Assembly: GCF_000744105.1 (NCBI RefSeq)
Contig: NZ_JQLH01000001.1
Span: 1,674,001-1,738,000, forward strand
Length of the DNA: 64,000 nt
Reading direction: 5' to 3'
Source of the DNA: Maribacter forsetii DSM 18668
Lineage (GTDB): Bacteria > Bacteroidota > Bacteroidia > Flavobacteriales > Flavobacteriaceae
Part shown: positions 1-7,935 of the stretch, in pieces
Layout of the letters: every line of letters begins with the position of its first letter
Position numbering within the stretch: the stretch's first letter is position 1
Position numbers and translations under genes: made by a program
The notes under the pieces: generated by a model
Seen by the model: only the letters and a program-made list of their open reading frames with translations
Database searches by the model: none
Told to the model about the DNA's origin: nothing

Positions 1-1229
1 ATCTTGATCGGCACTTCTAATTCTTTTTCAAGGAAATCGATATACTCGTTAAGTTCTTTCGGCAATTGGTTAGCTGAAGTCATTTTGGTTAAATCTTCTT
101 TCCAACATGGGAACTCAGTATAAACAGGAGTTACATTTTCTGGTTCTATGTTATATGGGAAATGAGTTATGGTCTTACCCTTATACTTATAGGCAGTACA
201 TACTTGCAGGCTATCAAACCCAGAAAGTACATCACCTTTCATCATGTTTAATTGTGTAACACCGTTAACTTGACAAGCATATTTTAATGCCACAAGATCT
301 AACCAACCACAACGACGTGGTCTACCGGTTACCGCACCAAACTCATGACCTACTTTAGCCATTTCTGCACCAACTTCATCAAATAATTCTGTTGGGAAAG
401 GACCGGAACCTACACGTGTTGTATATGCTTTGAAAATACCAAATACTTCTTTTACTTTATTTGGAGCAATACCTAATCCTGTACAAGCACCTGCTGCCGT
501 TGTATTAGATGAAGTAACAAATGGGTATGTTCCAAAATCGATATCTAATAAAGATCCTTGAGCGCCTTCTGCTAGTATAGTTTTACCTGCTTTAATAGCT
601 TCGTTCAAATACTCTTCACTATCAATGAAAGTTAATTCTTTTAAACGCTCTACGGCATCAAAAAACTCTACTTCCATTTCTTCTAAGTCATACTGTACAT
701 CAACATCATAGAAGCTGATCATTGCTTCATGTTTGTCTGCTAAATGACGGTACTTTTCTTTCCAAGAATCTAATTCTAAATCTCCAATACGCATACCGTT
801 TCTACCGGTCTTGTCCATATACGTTGGACCAATACCTTTTAGTGTAGAACCAATTTTTGCTTTTCCTTTAGATGCTTCGGATGCGGCATCTAATAAACGG
901 TGCGTTGGTAATATTAAATGTGCTTTTCTAGAGATAATAAGTTTAGCCTTGTAGTCTATGTTGAACTGGTCTAAGCCTTCTAGTTCTTTTACAAAAACAA
1001 CTGGATCGATAACAACACCGTTACCAATTACATTCATTGCTTTTTTATGAAAAATTCCTGAAGGAATAGTTCTAAGAACGTGTTTAATGCCGTCAAATTC
1101 TAAGGTGTGACCAGCATTTGGACCGCCTTGAAAACGTGCAATAATGTCGTAATCTCTAGTTAATACATCAACGATTTTTCCTTTTCCTTCGTCACCCCAT
1201 TGTAGGCCTAACAATAAATCTACTGCCAT
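1..1229 (-). CDS. purA: Adenylosuccinate synthetase PurA (C-terminus cut by window edge)
   Basis: Cytosolic enzyme that joins IMP and aspartate using GTP to give adenylosuccinate, the first committed step to AMP. The reverse strand reads from ATG at 1229 as MAVDLLLGLQWGDEGKGK, the family's N-terminal GTP/IMP-binding segment. It continues with QGGPNAGHT, the GIGPTYMDK loop, LAEGAQGSLLDIDFGTYPFVTSSNT and TGRPRRCGWLD, all hallmark PurA stretches. About 409 codons are present; the family is usually 420-430 residues, so only around a dozen C-terminal residues should lie outside. It follows the fur-like gene by 25 bp and is probably co-transcribed with it. Identification is very secure. Confidence 0.97.
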   Translation of the reverse strand, partial: MAVDLLLGLQWGDEGKGKIVDVLTRDYDIIARFQGGPNAGHTLEFDGIKHVLRTIPSGIFHKKAMNVIGNGVVIDPVVFVKELEGLDQFNIDYKAKLIISRKAHLILPTHRLLDAASEASKGKAKIGSTLKGIGPTYMDKTGRNGMRIGDLELDSWKEKYRHLADKHEAMISFYDVDVQYDLEEMEVEFFDAVERLKELTFIDSEEYLNEAIKAGKTILAEGAQGSLLDIDFGTYPFVTSSNTTAAGACTGLGIAPNKVKEVFGIFKAYTTRVGSGPFPTELFDEVGAEMAKVGHEFGAVTGRPRRCGWLDLVALKYACQVNGVTQLNMMKGDVLSGFDSLQVCTAYKYKGKTITHFPYNIEPENVTPVYTEFPCWKEDLTKMTSANQLPKELNEYIDFLEKELEVPIK

Positions 1230-1254
1230 CTAAATATTATATACTTGGTTAGTT

Positions 1255-1725
1255 TTATTTAATTTCTTTTTTGCCTGCATTTTTAGCAGGAGTATTTTTA
1301 GTCCCGTAAAAATAAAGGGAGTGTGTGTTTATCGTAATATCGAAAACCTCTTCTATCGTTTTCTTTATAGACTGTATTCTTGGGTCGCAAAATTCCATTA
1401 CCTCACCTGTATCCGTTAGTATAACATGGTCATGCTGACGGTCAAAATAAGATTTTTCGTATTGTGCCTGATTTTTGCCGAACTGGTGCTTACGTACCAA
1501 TTTACAATCTAAAAGTAGTTCTATGGTGTTATAAAGAGTTGCCCTACTTACGCGATAGTTTTTATTCTTCATTTTAATATAGAGGGATTCTATATCAAAA
1601 TGCTCGTCACTTTCGTAAATTTCTTGAAGTATGGCGTAGCGTTCAGGGGTTTTTCTATGTCCTTTATCCTCTAAAAAGGCGGTGAAGACGTTTTTTACTA
1701 TTTCTTGATTTTTATCAGAAGACAT
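1255..1725 (-). CDS. Fur-family transcriptional regulator
   Basis: A 156-residue winged-helix repressor of the Fur/PerR family that would sense a metal or peroxide and bind promoter DNA. The reading frame extends to a TTG at 1746, but ATG at 1725 (MSSDKNQEI) is the better start because a -7 promoter element lies at 1744-1751. The N-terminal half holds the family pattern TPERYAILQEIYESDEHFDIESLY and a recognition helix around SRATLYNTIELLL. The dimerisation half keeps the metal-site HDH (in DRQHDHVIL). The two CxxC zinc motifs of classical Fur are absent: where CxxCG is expected the sequence is LTDTGE, and only isolated Cys remain. Which Fur subtype it is (Fur, PerR, Zur) cannot be told. It sits between spoT and purA on the same strand. 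Confidence 0.88.
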   Translation of the reverse strand: MSSDKNQEIVKNVFTAFLEDKGHRKTPERYAILQEIYESDEHFDIESLYIKMKNKNYRVSRATLYNTIELLLDCKLVRKHQFGKNQAQYEKSYFDRQHDHVILTDTGEVMEFCDPRIQSIKKTIEEVFDITINTHSLYFYGTKNTPAKNAGKKEIK

Positions 1726-1743
1726 ATTTACTACATTAATACA

Positions 1744-1751
1744 CAAAGGTA
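1744..1751 (-). promoter_or_regulatory. -7 promoter element for fur-like gene
   Basis: Read on the minus strand the sequence is TACCTTTG, which fits the Bacteroidota -7 consensus TAnnTTTG. It lies 18 nt before ATG 1725 and so supports that start over the upstream TTG. I see no clear TTG/TTTG -33 box at the right distance, so confidence is limited. Confidence 0.4.
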
Positions 1752-1775
1752 CAGTTAAATTTTAATTTCCTTTTT

Positions 1776-3980
1776 CTAAATACGGGTAACTTTATCAATA
1801 CCGTTGATGTTCATAAGATTATCTGTCAGCTTTTTCAATACAGCCTTGTTTTTGACCACCACGGTAATCTTACCTTTAAATGTACCGCCATCGGTGCTGA
1901 AGTTCAAATTACGCATATTTACGTGCATAATATCAGATATAACTTCTGTAATGTCACTAACTAGTCCTAAATTGTCAATACCGGTCAATACAATATCTGC
2001 TTGATATTCTTGTTGCGATGAATCTATCCATTTTGCACTGATAATACGGTAGGCATAGTTAGACTGTAATGAAATCGCATTTGGGCAGTTTTTTTTGTGA
2101 ACCTTAATTCCTTCAGAAACACTTACAAAACCAAACACTTCGTCACCTGGTATTGGATTACAACATTGTGAAAGTTTGTATTCTAACTTTTCTTCTTCCT
2201 TACCAAAAACCAACATGTCGTACTTAGATGTAATTTCATCTTTGTTGATGTCTTCTGGTACTGGCGTTTTGCGCATTCTGTTCTTAAAGAAACTTATAAA
2301 CGCATTATTGTAGGAAGATGCAAAATCTTTGATCATGGTATTGTCAATAGAACCAATACCAACTCTGTAAAATAAGTCTAGACTTGTTTTTAATTTAAAG
2401 AAAGAAACCATTTTATTGATGGAGTCTTCATTGAGCGAAATTTTTTGAGATTTTAATTTTCTACGTAAAATCTCTTTTCCATCTTCAGCAACTGCTTTTT
2501 TCTCTTCCCTTAAAACAGATTTAATTTTTGCCCTAGCTCTAGCTGTAGTAGCATAGTCTAACCAATTTTGATTTGGTTTTGCTTGATCAGATGTAATAAT
2601 CTCCACTTGATCTCCGCTTGAAAGTGTGGTGTTCAAAGGAACTAATTTACCATTGACTTTAGCGCCTCTGGTACGCATACCAACTTCTGTATGTATGTTA
2701 AAAGAAAAATCTAGTGGTGTTGCACCTTTGGGCAAAGACCTTAATTCTCCTTTTGGGGTAAAAACAAATATTTCTTTTGAATATAGGTTCAGCTTAAATT
2801 CTTCTACAAAATCAACAGCATTGGTATTTGCGTTTTCTAATGCTTCTTGTAGTTTGTTTAACCACACCTCTATACCTTGTTCTTTTTGATCGCCGTGTTT
2901 GTATTTGAAATGCGCAGCATACCCTTTTTCAGCTATTTCGTGCATGCGTTCACTTCTGATTTGCACTTCTACCCATTTACCTTTTGGTCCCATAACGGTA
3001 ATATGCAGTGCTTCGTAACCGGTAGATTTAGGCGAAGATATCCAATCTCTTAACCTCACTGGGTTAGGGGTAAAGTGATCGGTAACTATCGAATATATTT
3101 TCCAAGCAAGAAATTTCTCGTTCTGTAAGTCGGATTTATAAATAATTCGAATTGCGAATTTGTCATAGATTTCCTCAAAAGTGACATTTTGGGCAATCAT
3201 CTTTTTGCGCATAGAGAAGATAGACTTCATCCTCCCTTTTATAATGTAATTAAGACCTTCTTTTTTTAGTGAATTGTCAATTGTGCCAGAAAATGCATCA
3301 ATATAAGCTTGTTGGTCTTCTTTACTATCTTCTATTTTATCTTTAATAGAGTTGTAAACTTCTGGCTCTGTATATTTTAAACTTAAATCTTCTAATTCTG
3401 TTTTAATGTTGTATAGACCAATTCTATGGGCAAGAGGAGCATAGATATACAATGTTTCTGATGCAATCTTTACTTGCTTGTGCTCTGGCATAGAATCCAT
3501 GGTGAGCATGTTGTGATATCGATCGGCAATCTTAATGATAATTACACGCACATCATCATTTAAGGTCAAGAGCATTTTTCTGAAATTCTCTGCTTGTTGA
3601 GAGATATTCATGTCTTTCTTTAAATGCGATATTTTTGTGAGTCCGTCAACAATACGCGCTACGGTTTCACCGAACATACGGTCAATGTCGTCTAAAGTAT
3701 ACTCGGTGTCCTCAACTACATCATGTAATAGGGCAGAGGCTATGGAAACGGCATCAAGTCCAATTTCAGAAGCTACTATTTTTGCTACTGCTATCGGATG
3801 AAAAATATAAGCTTCACCAGATTTTCTTCGTTGCGTTTTGTGCGCATCAACAGCTACCTCAAAAGCGCTTCGTATTAGTTTTTTATCATCATCTGTCAAT
3901 GTTTGATAACTAATTCGGAGTAACTCTTTGTACTCTTGAGCTATAAGCTTATTTTCCTCTTCTATCGCTGCCTGTGTCAT
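1776..3980 (-). CDS. spoT: RelA/SpoT-family bifunctional (p)ppGpp synthetase/hydrolase
   Basis: Makes and degrades the stringent-response alarmone (p)ppGpp; cytosolic, 734 residues, the normal full length. Domains in order: HD hydrolase at about 40-190 with H61 and the HD pair H86-D87 in ALLHDVVED; synthetase at about 250-360 with RLRDWISSPKSTGYEALH and EVQIRSE; TGS at about 400-470 (EIFVFTPKGELRSLPKGAT); a Cys/His segment QCCNPIPGD...KKNCPNA near 610-640; and a C-terminal ACT domain. Both catalytic halves keep their motifs, so it is predicted bifunctional. Start is ATG 3980. It is first in a same-strand run with the fur-like gene and purA. The symbol is by family; rel would be equally acceptable. 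Confidence 0.95.
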   Translation of the reverse strand: MTQAAIEEENKLIAQEYKELLRISYQTLTDDDKKLIRSAFEVAVDAHKTQRRKSGEAYIFHPIAVAKIVASEIGLDAVSIASALLHDVVEDTEYTLDDIDRMFGETVARIVDGLTKISHLKKDMNISQQAENFRKMLLTLNDDVRVIIIKIADRYHNMLTMDSMPEHKQVKIASETLYIYAPLAHRIGLYNIKTELEDLSLKYTEPEVYNSIKDKIEDSKEDQQAYIDAFSGTIDNSLKKEGLNYIIKGRMKSIFSMRKKMIAQNVTFEEIYDKFAIRIIYKSDLQNEKFLAWKIYSIVTDHFTPNPVRLRDWISSPKSTGYEALHITVMGPKGKWVEVQIRSERMHEIAEKGYAAHFKYKHGDQKEQGIEVWLNKLQEALENANTNAVDFVEEFKLNLYSKEIFVFTPKGELRSLPKGATPLDFSFNIHTEVGMRTRGAKVNGKLVPLNTTLSSGDQVEIITSDQAKPNQNWLDYATTARARAKIKSVLREEKKAVAEDGKEILRRKLKSQKISLNEDSINKMVSFFKLKTSLDLFYRVGIGSIDNTMIKDFASSYNNAFISFFKNRMRKTPVPEDINKDEITSKYDMLVFGKEEEKLEYKLSQCCNPIPGDEVFGFVSVSEGIKVHKKNCPNAISLQSNYAYRIISAKWIDSSQQEYQADIVLTGIDNLGLVSDITEVISDIMHVNMRNLNFSTDGGTFKGKITVVVKNKAVLKKLTDNLMNINGIDKVTRI

Positions 3981-4024
3981 ACTAGATTAAAAATAAGATA
4001 ATCTTATATGATGCACAACAAAAA

Positions 4025-5257
4025 TTATGCCTTTAAATTACGTATGCGATCGATTAACGGTGGGTGAGAATAGTGCATAAATACATATGCTGGGTGTGGA
4101 GTTAAGTTGCTAAGACTGTTTTTTGATAGCTTTTTCAAAGAAGTGACCAATGGTAAGGCTGCGTATGTGTCTTTAGCATAGTCATCTGCCTGATACTCAA
4201 ATTTTCTTGAAAAATGATTCATTAGCAAGCCCGTTATTTCTGAAATGGGACTATATAATATTCCAAAACCTATTAAGGCTGCGTGAAAACTAGGTCTGTC
4301 TACACCAATTGCCAAAGAAACTTCTGGGTTATTAATAAATAATGAGAGTAACAATAGCATTAATCCTGTAAGCAGAATTGAAGTCGCTAGATTATATATG
4401 ATGTGCTTTCGTTTATAATGACCTATTTCATGTGCCAATACGGCTACAATCTCTTCCTCTTCTAAATCATTAATTAAAGTGTCATATAAGGTTACTCGCT
4501 TTTCCTTACCAAATCCTGAAAAATACGCGTTGGCTTTTGTGGATCGTTTAGATCCGTTAATCACAAATATATTTTGTAGATCAAAACCTACGTGTGCGGC
4601 GTAGTTTTCAATTTTTTCTTTTAAACTACCAGCTTCCAAAGGTTCTTGCTTATTAAACAATGGTACAATTAGTTTGCTGTAAAACACATTCATGAACAGC
4701 GTGAATGCTGCAACTAATGCCCACGTATACAGCCAAAAGTTGGTGCCTGCCCATTGAAAAAACCAAATGACCAAAGATAGAATTCCTCCACCTACAATTA
4801 TGGTCATTGCCCATTGTTTTAATTTATCTAAAAAGAAAGTCGATATCGTTGTTTTATTAAAACCAAATCTTTCTTCGATTACAAATGTTTGGTAGTAAGA
4901 AAAAGGAATGTTAATAATATCGCTTCCGATCATAATAATACCGAAAAAAACCAATGCTTCTATGATAATGTTATCGCTCTGGTTTTGTGCAATGTTATCC
5001 ACATAGGCAAATCCGCCAAACAATAAAAAGGTTAGAATCAATAACAATGAAAAAACTGATGTAAAAACACCAAATTTATAATTGGTGAGTTTGTAGGCTT
5101 GAGATTTTTCATATTCCTCTGTATTATAAACATCACTTAAATCCTCTGGTATAGGGTCTTTAAATCGCTGTGCGTTTAAGTAATTCATCACCGTAGCAAG
5201 TATAAACTCCGATATCAAAATGAAAAGGATACAATAAAAGACGAATGTATTATCCAT
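4025..5257 (-). CDS. M48-family CAAX prenyl protease-like membrane metallopeptidase
   Basis: A zinc metallopeptidase of the Ste24/CAAX protease type, 410 residues from ATG 5257 (MDNTFVFYC); the frame runs five codons further to a TTG that is less likely to be used. Several hydrophobic segments near residues 5-25, 60-85, 100-120, 150-165 and 175-190 precede the catalytic part, and two more follow it. The zinc motif HEIGH lies at about 276-280, preceded by the NAYFSGFG signature and followed by the third ligand region FEYQADDYA. The substrate in bacteria without prenylated CAAX proteins is unknown; a membrane protein quality-control role is an inference. It lies between spoT and the RNA methyltransferase on the same strand. 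Confidence 0.92.
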   Translation of the reverse strand: MDNTFVFYCILFILISEFILATVMNYLNAQRFKDPIPEDLSDVYNTEEYEKSQAYKLTNYKFGVFTSVFSLLLILTFLLFGGFAYVDNIAQNQSDNIIIEALVFFGIIMIGSDIINIPFSYYQTFVIEERFGFNKTTISTFFLDKLKQWAMTIIVGGGILSLVIWFFQWAGTNFWLYTWALVAAFTLFMNVFYSKLIVPLFNKQEPLEAGSLKEKIENYAAHVGFDLQNIFVINGSKRSTKANAYFSGFGKEKRVTLYDTLINDLEEEEIVAVLAHEIGHYKRKHIIYNLATSILLTGLMLLLLSLFINNPEVSLAIGVDRPSFHAALIGFGILYSPISEITGLLMNHFSRKFEYQADDYAKDTYAALPLVTSLKKLSKNSLSNLTPHPAYVFMHYSHPPLIDRIRNLKA

Positions 5258-5302
5258 ATAGTGTTGTTGCAAACGAAAACGGTACTATAAAAAGTATATG
5301 TT

Positions 5303-6106
5303 TTATTGGTTTATTTTTCGCTGACGTTTGGCTTCAAAGATAAGTATTGCCGCAGAGACCGAAACGTTCATGGAATCTATCTCACCTTCCATTGGTATAA
5401 TAATGTTCTGTGTGCTGTTCGTAAGCCATTCTTCACTTAGTCCAGAATGTTCGGTTCCTACTACTATTGCTGTGGGTTCTTTATAATCAACCGTCGTATA
5501 ATCTTTGGATGCAGATAGTGCAGCGCAAAATATCTGAAATCCTTCTTTTTTTAAAAAGGATATAATTTCTGTCGTACTGCCTATTTTAACATTCCTTGAA
5601 AAAATACAACCCACACTTGATCTTATAATATTCGGATTGTATAAATCGGTTTTTGGATTGGCAATTAAGACGGCATCTAAATTTGCAGCGTCTGCCGTTC
5701 TCAGTAGTGCTCCTATATTGCCTGGTTTTTCAGGTGCTTCTGCGATCAGCACTAGCGGATTTTTAGTCTTGAATTTTAAAGACGAGAGCTCGTGGTCTTT
5801 ACTCTTCGCAATAGCAATGATGCCTTCCGTAGTGTCTCTGTAAGCTAATTTCTTGTAAACATCTAGTGTTACGGATATGAGTTGATCACTGCTGAAGGAC
5901 TGTATTATAGCTGTGTTTTCTAAAATGGTTTCGCAGTATAGAATGGTATCTATACCATACCCTGCATTGCTTGCAATCTGCAATTCGCGCAGCCCTTCTA
6001 AGACAAAAAGACCTGTTTTTTTGCGCTCCCTAGATTTTTCCTTTAATAGTAAAATCTTCTTTATCAGTGGGTTTTGGGCGCTACTTATGTGTTTTGTTGC
6101 TTGCAT
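5303..6106 (-). CDS. TrmH/SpoU-family RNA 2'-O-methyltransferase
   Basis: SPOUT-superfamily methyltransferase expected to methylate a ribose 2'-hydroxyl in tRNA or rRNA with S-adenosylmethionine. The N-terminal region (about 1-100) is an RNA-binding substrate domain (ISSAQNPLIKKI...RKKTGLFVLEG). The C-terminal trefoil-knot domain carries EKPGNIGALLRTADAAN, VVGTEHSGLSEEW and MNVSVSAAILIFEAKRQR, the three SpoU motifs. ATG 6106 (MQATKHISS) is chosen; the frame continues to a TTG at 6115 that overlaps a -7 promoter element. Length is 267 residues, usual for the family. The exact target nucleotide cannot be read from the sequence. Confidence 0.93.
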   Translation of the reverse strand: MQATKHISSAQNPLIKKILLLKEKSRERKKTGLFVLEGLRELQIASNAGYGIDTILYCETILENTAIIQSFSSDQLISVTLDVYKKLAYRDTTEGIIAIAKSKDHELSSLKFKTKNPLVLIAEAPEKPGNIGALLRTADAANLDAVLIANPKTDLYNPNIIRSSVGCIFSRNVKIGSTTEIISFLKKEGFQIFCAALSASKDYTTVDYKEPTAIVVGTEHSGLSEEWLTNSTQNIIIPMEGEIDSMNVSVSAAILIFEAKRQRKINQ

Positions 6107-6112
6107 GAAATA

Positions 6113-6120
6113 CAAAAATA
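6113..6120 (-). promoter_or_regulatory. -7 promoter element close to the TrmH-family start
   Basis: Minus-strand TATTTTTG matches TAnnTTTG exactly and ends only six nucleotides before ATG 6106. If used, the mRNA would have almost no leader. No convincing -33 box is visible. Confidence 0.4.
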
Positions 6121-6193
6121 GTTCAATTTAGTAAGTCTCTTGTAGTTTCTCGACTAACGGATTTCAAAAAACAATAAATAATCAATTAACATT

Positions 6194-6988
6194 ATGAATA
6201 AATTTTACCTTTTAGTTTTAGCCTTGGCAATATTTTCATGTAAAGAAGCTCCTAAAAAAGAAACCATTACAGAAGCTGCTGAAGAAGTTGTAACACAAGT
6301 GAATTTAGATAAATATCCTGCGGAATTGAATAAAGTATTTGAAGCTCATGGCGGATTAAATGCTTGGAAGGGATACAAAACGTTGAATTTTGAAATGCCT
6401 AACGAAAAGTTCAACGAATTACAGACTATTGATCTTCATAAAAGATTTGATAAAATTTCTACTCCAGCATACACAATTGGTTATGATGGTGCTGAAGTTT
6501 GGCTTTTAGATAACACAGGTGACTATGAAGGTAAGCCAAAGTTCTATCACAATTTAATGTTTTACTTCTACGCAATGCCATTTGTATTGTCTGATGACGG
6601 AATAAAATATGAAGAAGTTGATGCTTTGGTATATGAGGGGGTTTCATACCCGGGTTATAAAATTTCTTATAATAGTGGAGTAGGGGCTTCTTCTACAGAC
6701 GAATACTATATTCATTATGATGCAGAGACTTTTGAAATGAGATGGTTGGGTTATACGATGACGTATTTTAGTGGTGAGCCATCTAAGAAAATTAATTGGA
6801 TCAATTATAATGATTGGGTAAAGGTTGATGCCGTTTTATTGCCAAAATCAATTACATGGCATAAAGTTGAAGAAGGTGAAGTTAAAGGACCGGCTAAAAC
6901 CGTAAACTTTGAAAATGCTACGTTATCTACAGAGGCTAAGCCAAACGGCTTTTATTCTAAACCTGAGAATGCTGTAATTGTGGAGTAA
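6194..6988 (+). CDS. Secreted lipoprotein of unknown function (possibly DUF6503 family)
   Basis: A 264-residue protein with a lipoprotein signal peptide (MNKFYLLVLALAIFSC, lipobox Cys at 16), so it should be anchored to a membrane facing the periplasm or the surface. The mature part has no catalytic motif I recognise. Aromatic-rich beta-strand patterns (FYHNLMFYFYAMPFV, YPGYKISYNSG, MRWLGYTMTYFSG) resemble the LolA/LppX-like shape proposed for Bacteroidota DUF6503 proteins; this assignment is from memory and uncertain. It is a single-gene unit followed by its own terminator and precedes the molybdenum cofactor genes without evident functional link. Confidence 0.8.
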   Translation: MNKFYLLVLALAIFSCKEAPKKETITEAAEEVVTQVNLDKYPAELNKVFEAHGGLNAWKGYKTLNFEMPNEKFNELQTIDLHKRFDKISTPAYTIGYDGAEVWLLDNTGDYEGKPKFYHNLMFYFYAMPFVLSDDGIKYEEVDALVYEGVSYPGYKISYNSGVGASSTDEYYIHYDAETFEMRWLGYTMTYFSGEPSKKINWINYNDWVKVDAVLLPKSITWHKVEEGEVKGPAKTVNFENATLSTEAKPNGFYSKPENAVIVE

Positions 6989-7016
6989 GGAGTTTCTCAA
7001 AATCATATAATTTTTT

Positions 7017-7052
7017 TAAAATAGGTGCCATTTTTATGGCACCTTATTTTTT
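7017..7052 (+). terminator. Rho-independent terminator after the lipoprotein gene
   Basis: A 9-bp perfect stem AGGTGCCAT/ATGGCACCT with a TTTT loop (7023-7044) is followed by a T-rich run. It separates the lipoprotein gene from moaD. Confidence 0.8.
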
Positions 7053-7088
7053 ATACCTAACTTGGAATTTATCTAATTCTAATGGGAT

Positions 7089-7328
7089 ATGAATGTACTT
7101 TTTTTTGGTATAACAAAAGATATCGTAGGTAGCTCTGAAATTAATTTTTCTGATGAATTTAAGCCTGTAAATGTTGCCGAACTTAAAAAACAACTGATTG
7201 ATTCTTATCCTGAATTTTCAAAATTAAATTCATTGGCTGTAGCTGTAAATAGTGAATATGCGGATGATAATGTAACATTAATTGGTAATGAAGAAATTGC
7301 CATTATACCACCAGTAAGCGGAGGCTAA
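7089..7328 (+). CDS. moaD: Molybdopterin synthase small subunit MoaD
   Basis: Ubiquitin-fold sulfur carrier of molybdenum cofactor synthesis: its C-terminal glycine is thiocarboxylated and donates sulfur to cPMP within the MoaD-MoaE complex. The 79-residue product ends in PPVSGG, the obligatory double glycine, and has the usual MoaD length. Start is ATG 7089. The stop TAA overlaps the moaE ATG (TAATG), indicating translational coupling. MoeB further down the cluster would adenylate this C-terminus. Confidence 0.94.
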   Translation: MNVLFFGITKDIVGSSEINFSDEFKPVNVAELKKQLIDSYPEFSKLNSLAVAVNSEYADDNVTLIGNEEIAIIPPVSGG

Positions 7329-7744
7329 TGAAGAAAGTAATTGAGATAGTCGATGAAATTGATACGGCTAAGGTGTATGCTGAATTAAGCGATGCCAATA
7401 GCGGTGGAATCTGTGTTTTTGTAGGTGCTGTACGTGAGTTTACAAATAACGAAGAAGTAGTTGCTTTGGAGTTTGAAACTTATAAAACTATGGCGCTTAA
7501 AGAAATGGAGAAAATTGCTGACAGCGCTCTAGAGAAATGGTCATTGAATAAAGTGGTTATGAGACATGCGGTTGGTGAAAAGGGTGTTGAAGAACCCGTT
7601 GTGGTTGTAGGTGCATCATCTGCACATAGAGATGCGTGTTTTGAAGCCTGTAGATATCTGATCGATACTCTTAAAGAAACTGTTCCTATCTGGAAGAAAG
7701 AGAAATTTAAGAATAAGACCGTGTGGGTTTCGGCTCATCCGTGA
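7328..7744 (+). CDS. moaE: Molybdopterin synthase catalytic subunit MoaE
   Basis: Large subunit of molybdopterin synthase, which converts cyclic pyranopterin monophosphate to molybdopterin with sulfur from MoaD. The 138 residues carry GGICVFVGAVREFTNN, LEFETYKTMALKEM, the catalytic-loop HAVGEKGVEEP, SAHRDACFEACRYLID, and the C-terminal PIWKKEKFKNKTVWV with its conserved lysines. Full length. It overlaps the moaD stop by one base. A 191-bp repeat-rich gap separates it from moaA. Confidence 0.96.
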   Translation: MKKVIEIVDEIDTAKVYAELSDANSGGICVFVGAVREFTNNEEVVALEFETYKTMALKEMEKIADSALEKWSLNKVVMRHAVGEKGVEEPVVVVGASSAHRDACFEACRYLIDTLKETVPIWKKEKFKNKTVWVSAHP

Positions 7745-7758
7745 TTTTTGGAGAAGAG

Positions 7759-7828
7759 AGAAGCTAGAGGTGAGAAAATAGAGAAGAGGAGCTAGATTAT
7801 AGAAAATAGAGTAAAGAAAATAGAGGAA
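7759..7828 (+). repeat. Five-unit 14-bp purine-rich tandem repeat
   Basis: Five consecutive 14-bp units start at 7759, 7773, 7787, 7801 and 7815. Three share the exact core AGAAAATAGAG (7773, 7801, 7815) and the other two read AGAAGCTAGAG and AGGAGCTAGAT. The strand is almost purely purine plus T, unlike neighbouring sequence. It lies directly after the moaE stop codon. Confidence 0.8.
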
Positions 7829-7829
7829 G

Positions 7830-7928
7830 TTGAGTTTGAACTTGATTTTTGAATTTGAACTTGAACTTGTGTTTGTGTTTGATTTTTGAATTTGTATTTG
7901 TTTTTTGAACTTGCACTTGAACTTGTAT
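7830..7928 (+). repeat. Degenerate TTG-hexamer repeat tract before moaA
   Basis: About sixteen units of mostly 6 bp beginning TTG or TTTG (TTGAAC, TTGATT, TTTGAA, TTGTGT and variants) run head to tail up to 8 bases before the moaA ATG. The tract offers many TTG/TTTG matches to the Bacteroidota -33 box, so it could influence moaA transcription; that is an inference. No long ORF crosses it. Confidence 0.75.
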
Positions 7929-7935
7929 TATAAAT

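Noticed and set aside
7759..7928. CRISPR array in the moaE-moaA gap
   Set aside because: The repeat units are 14 bp and about 6 bp with no unique spacers of 30 bp or more, and no cas genes are near.
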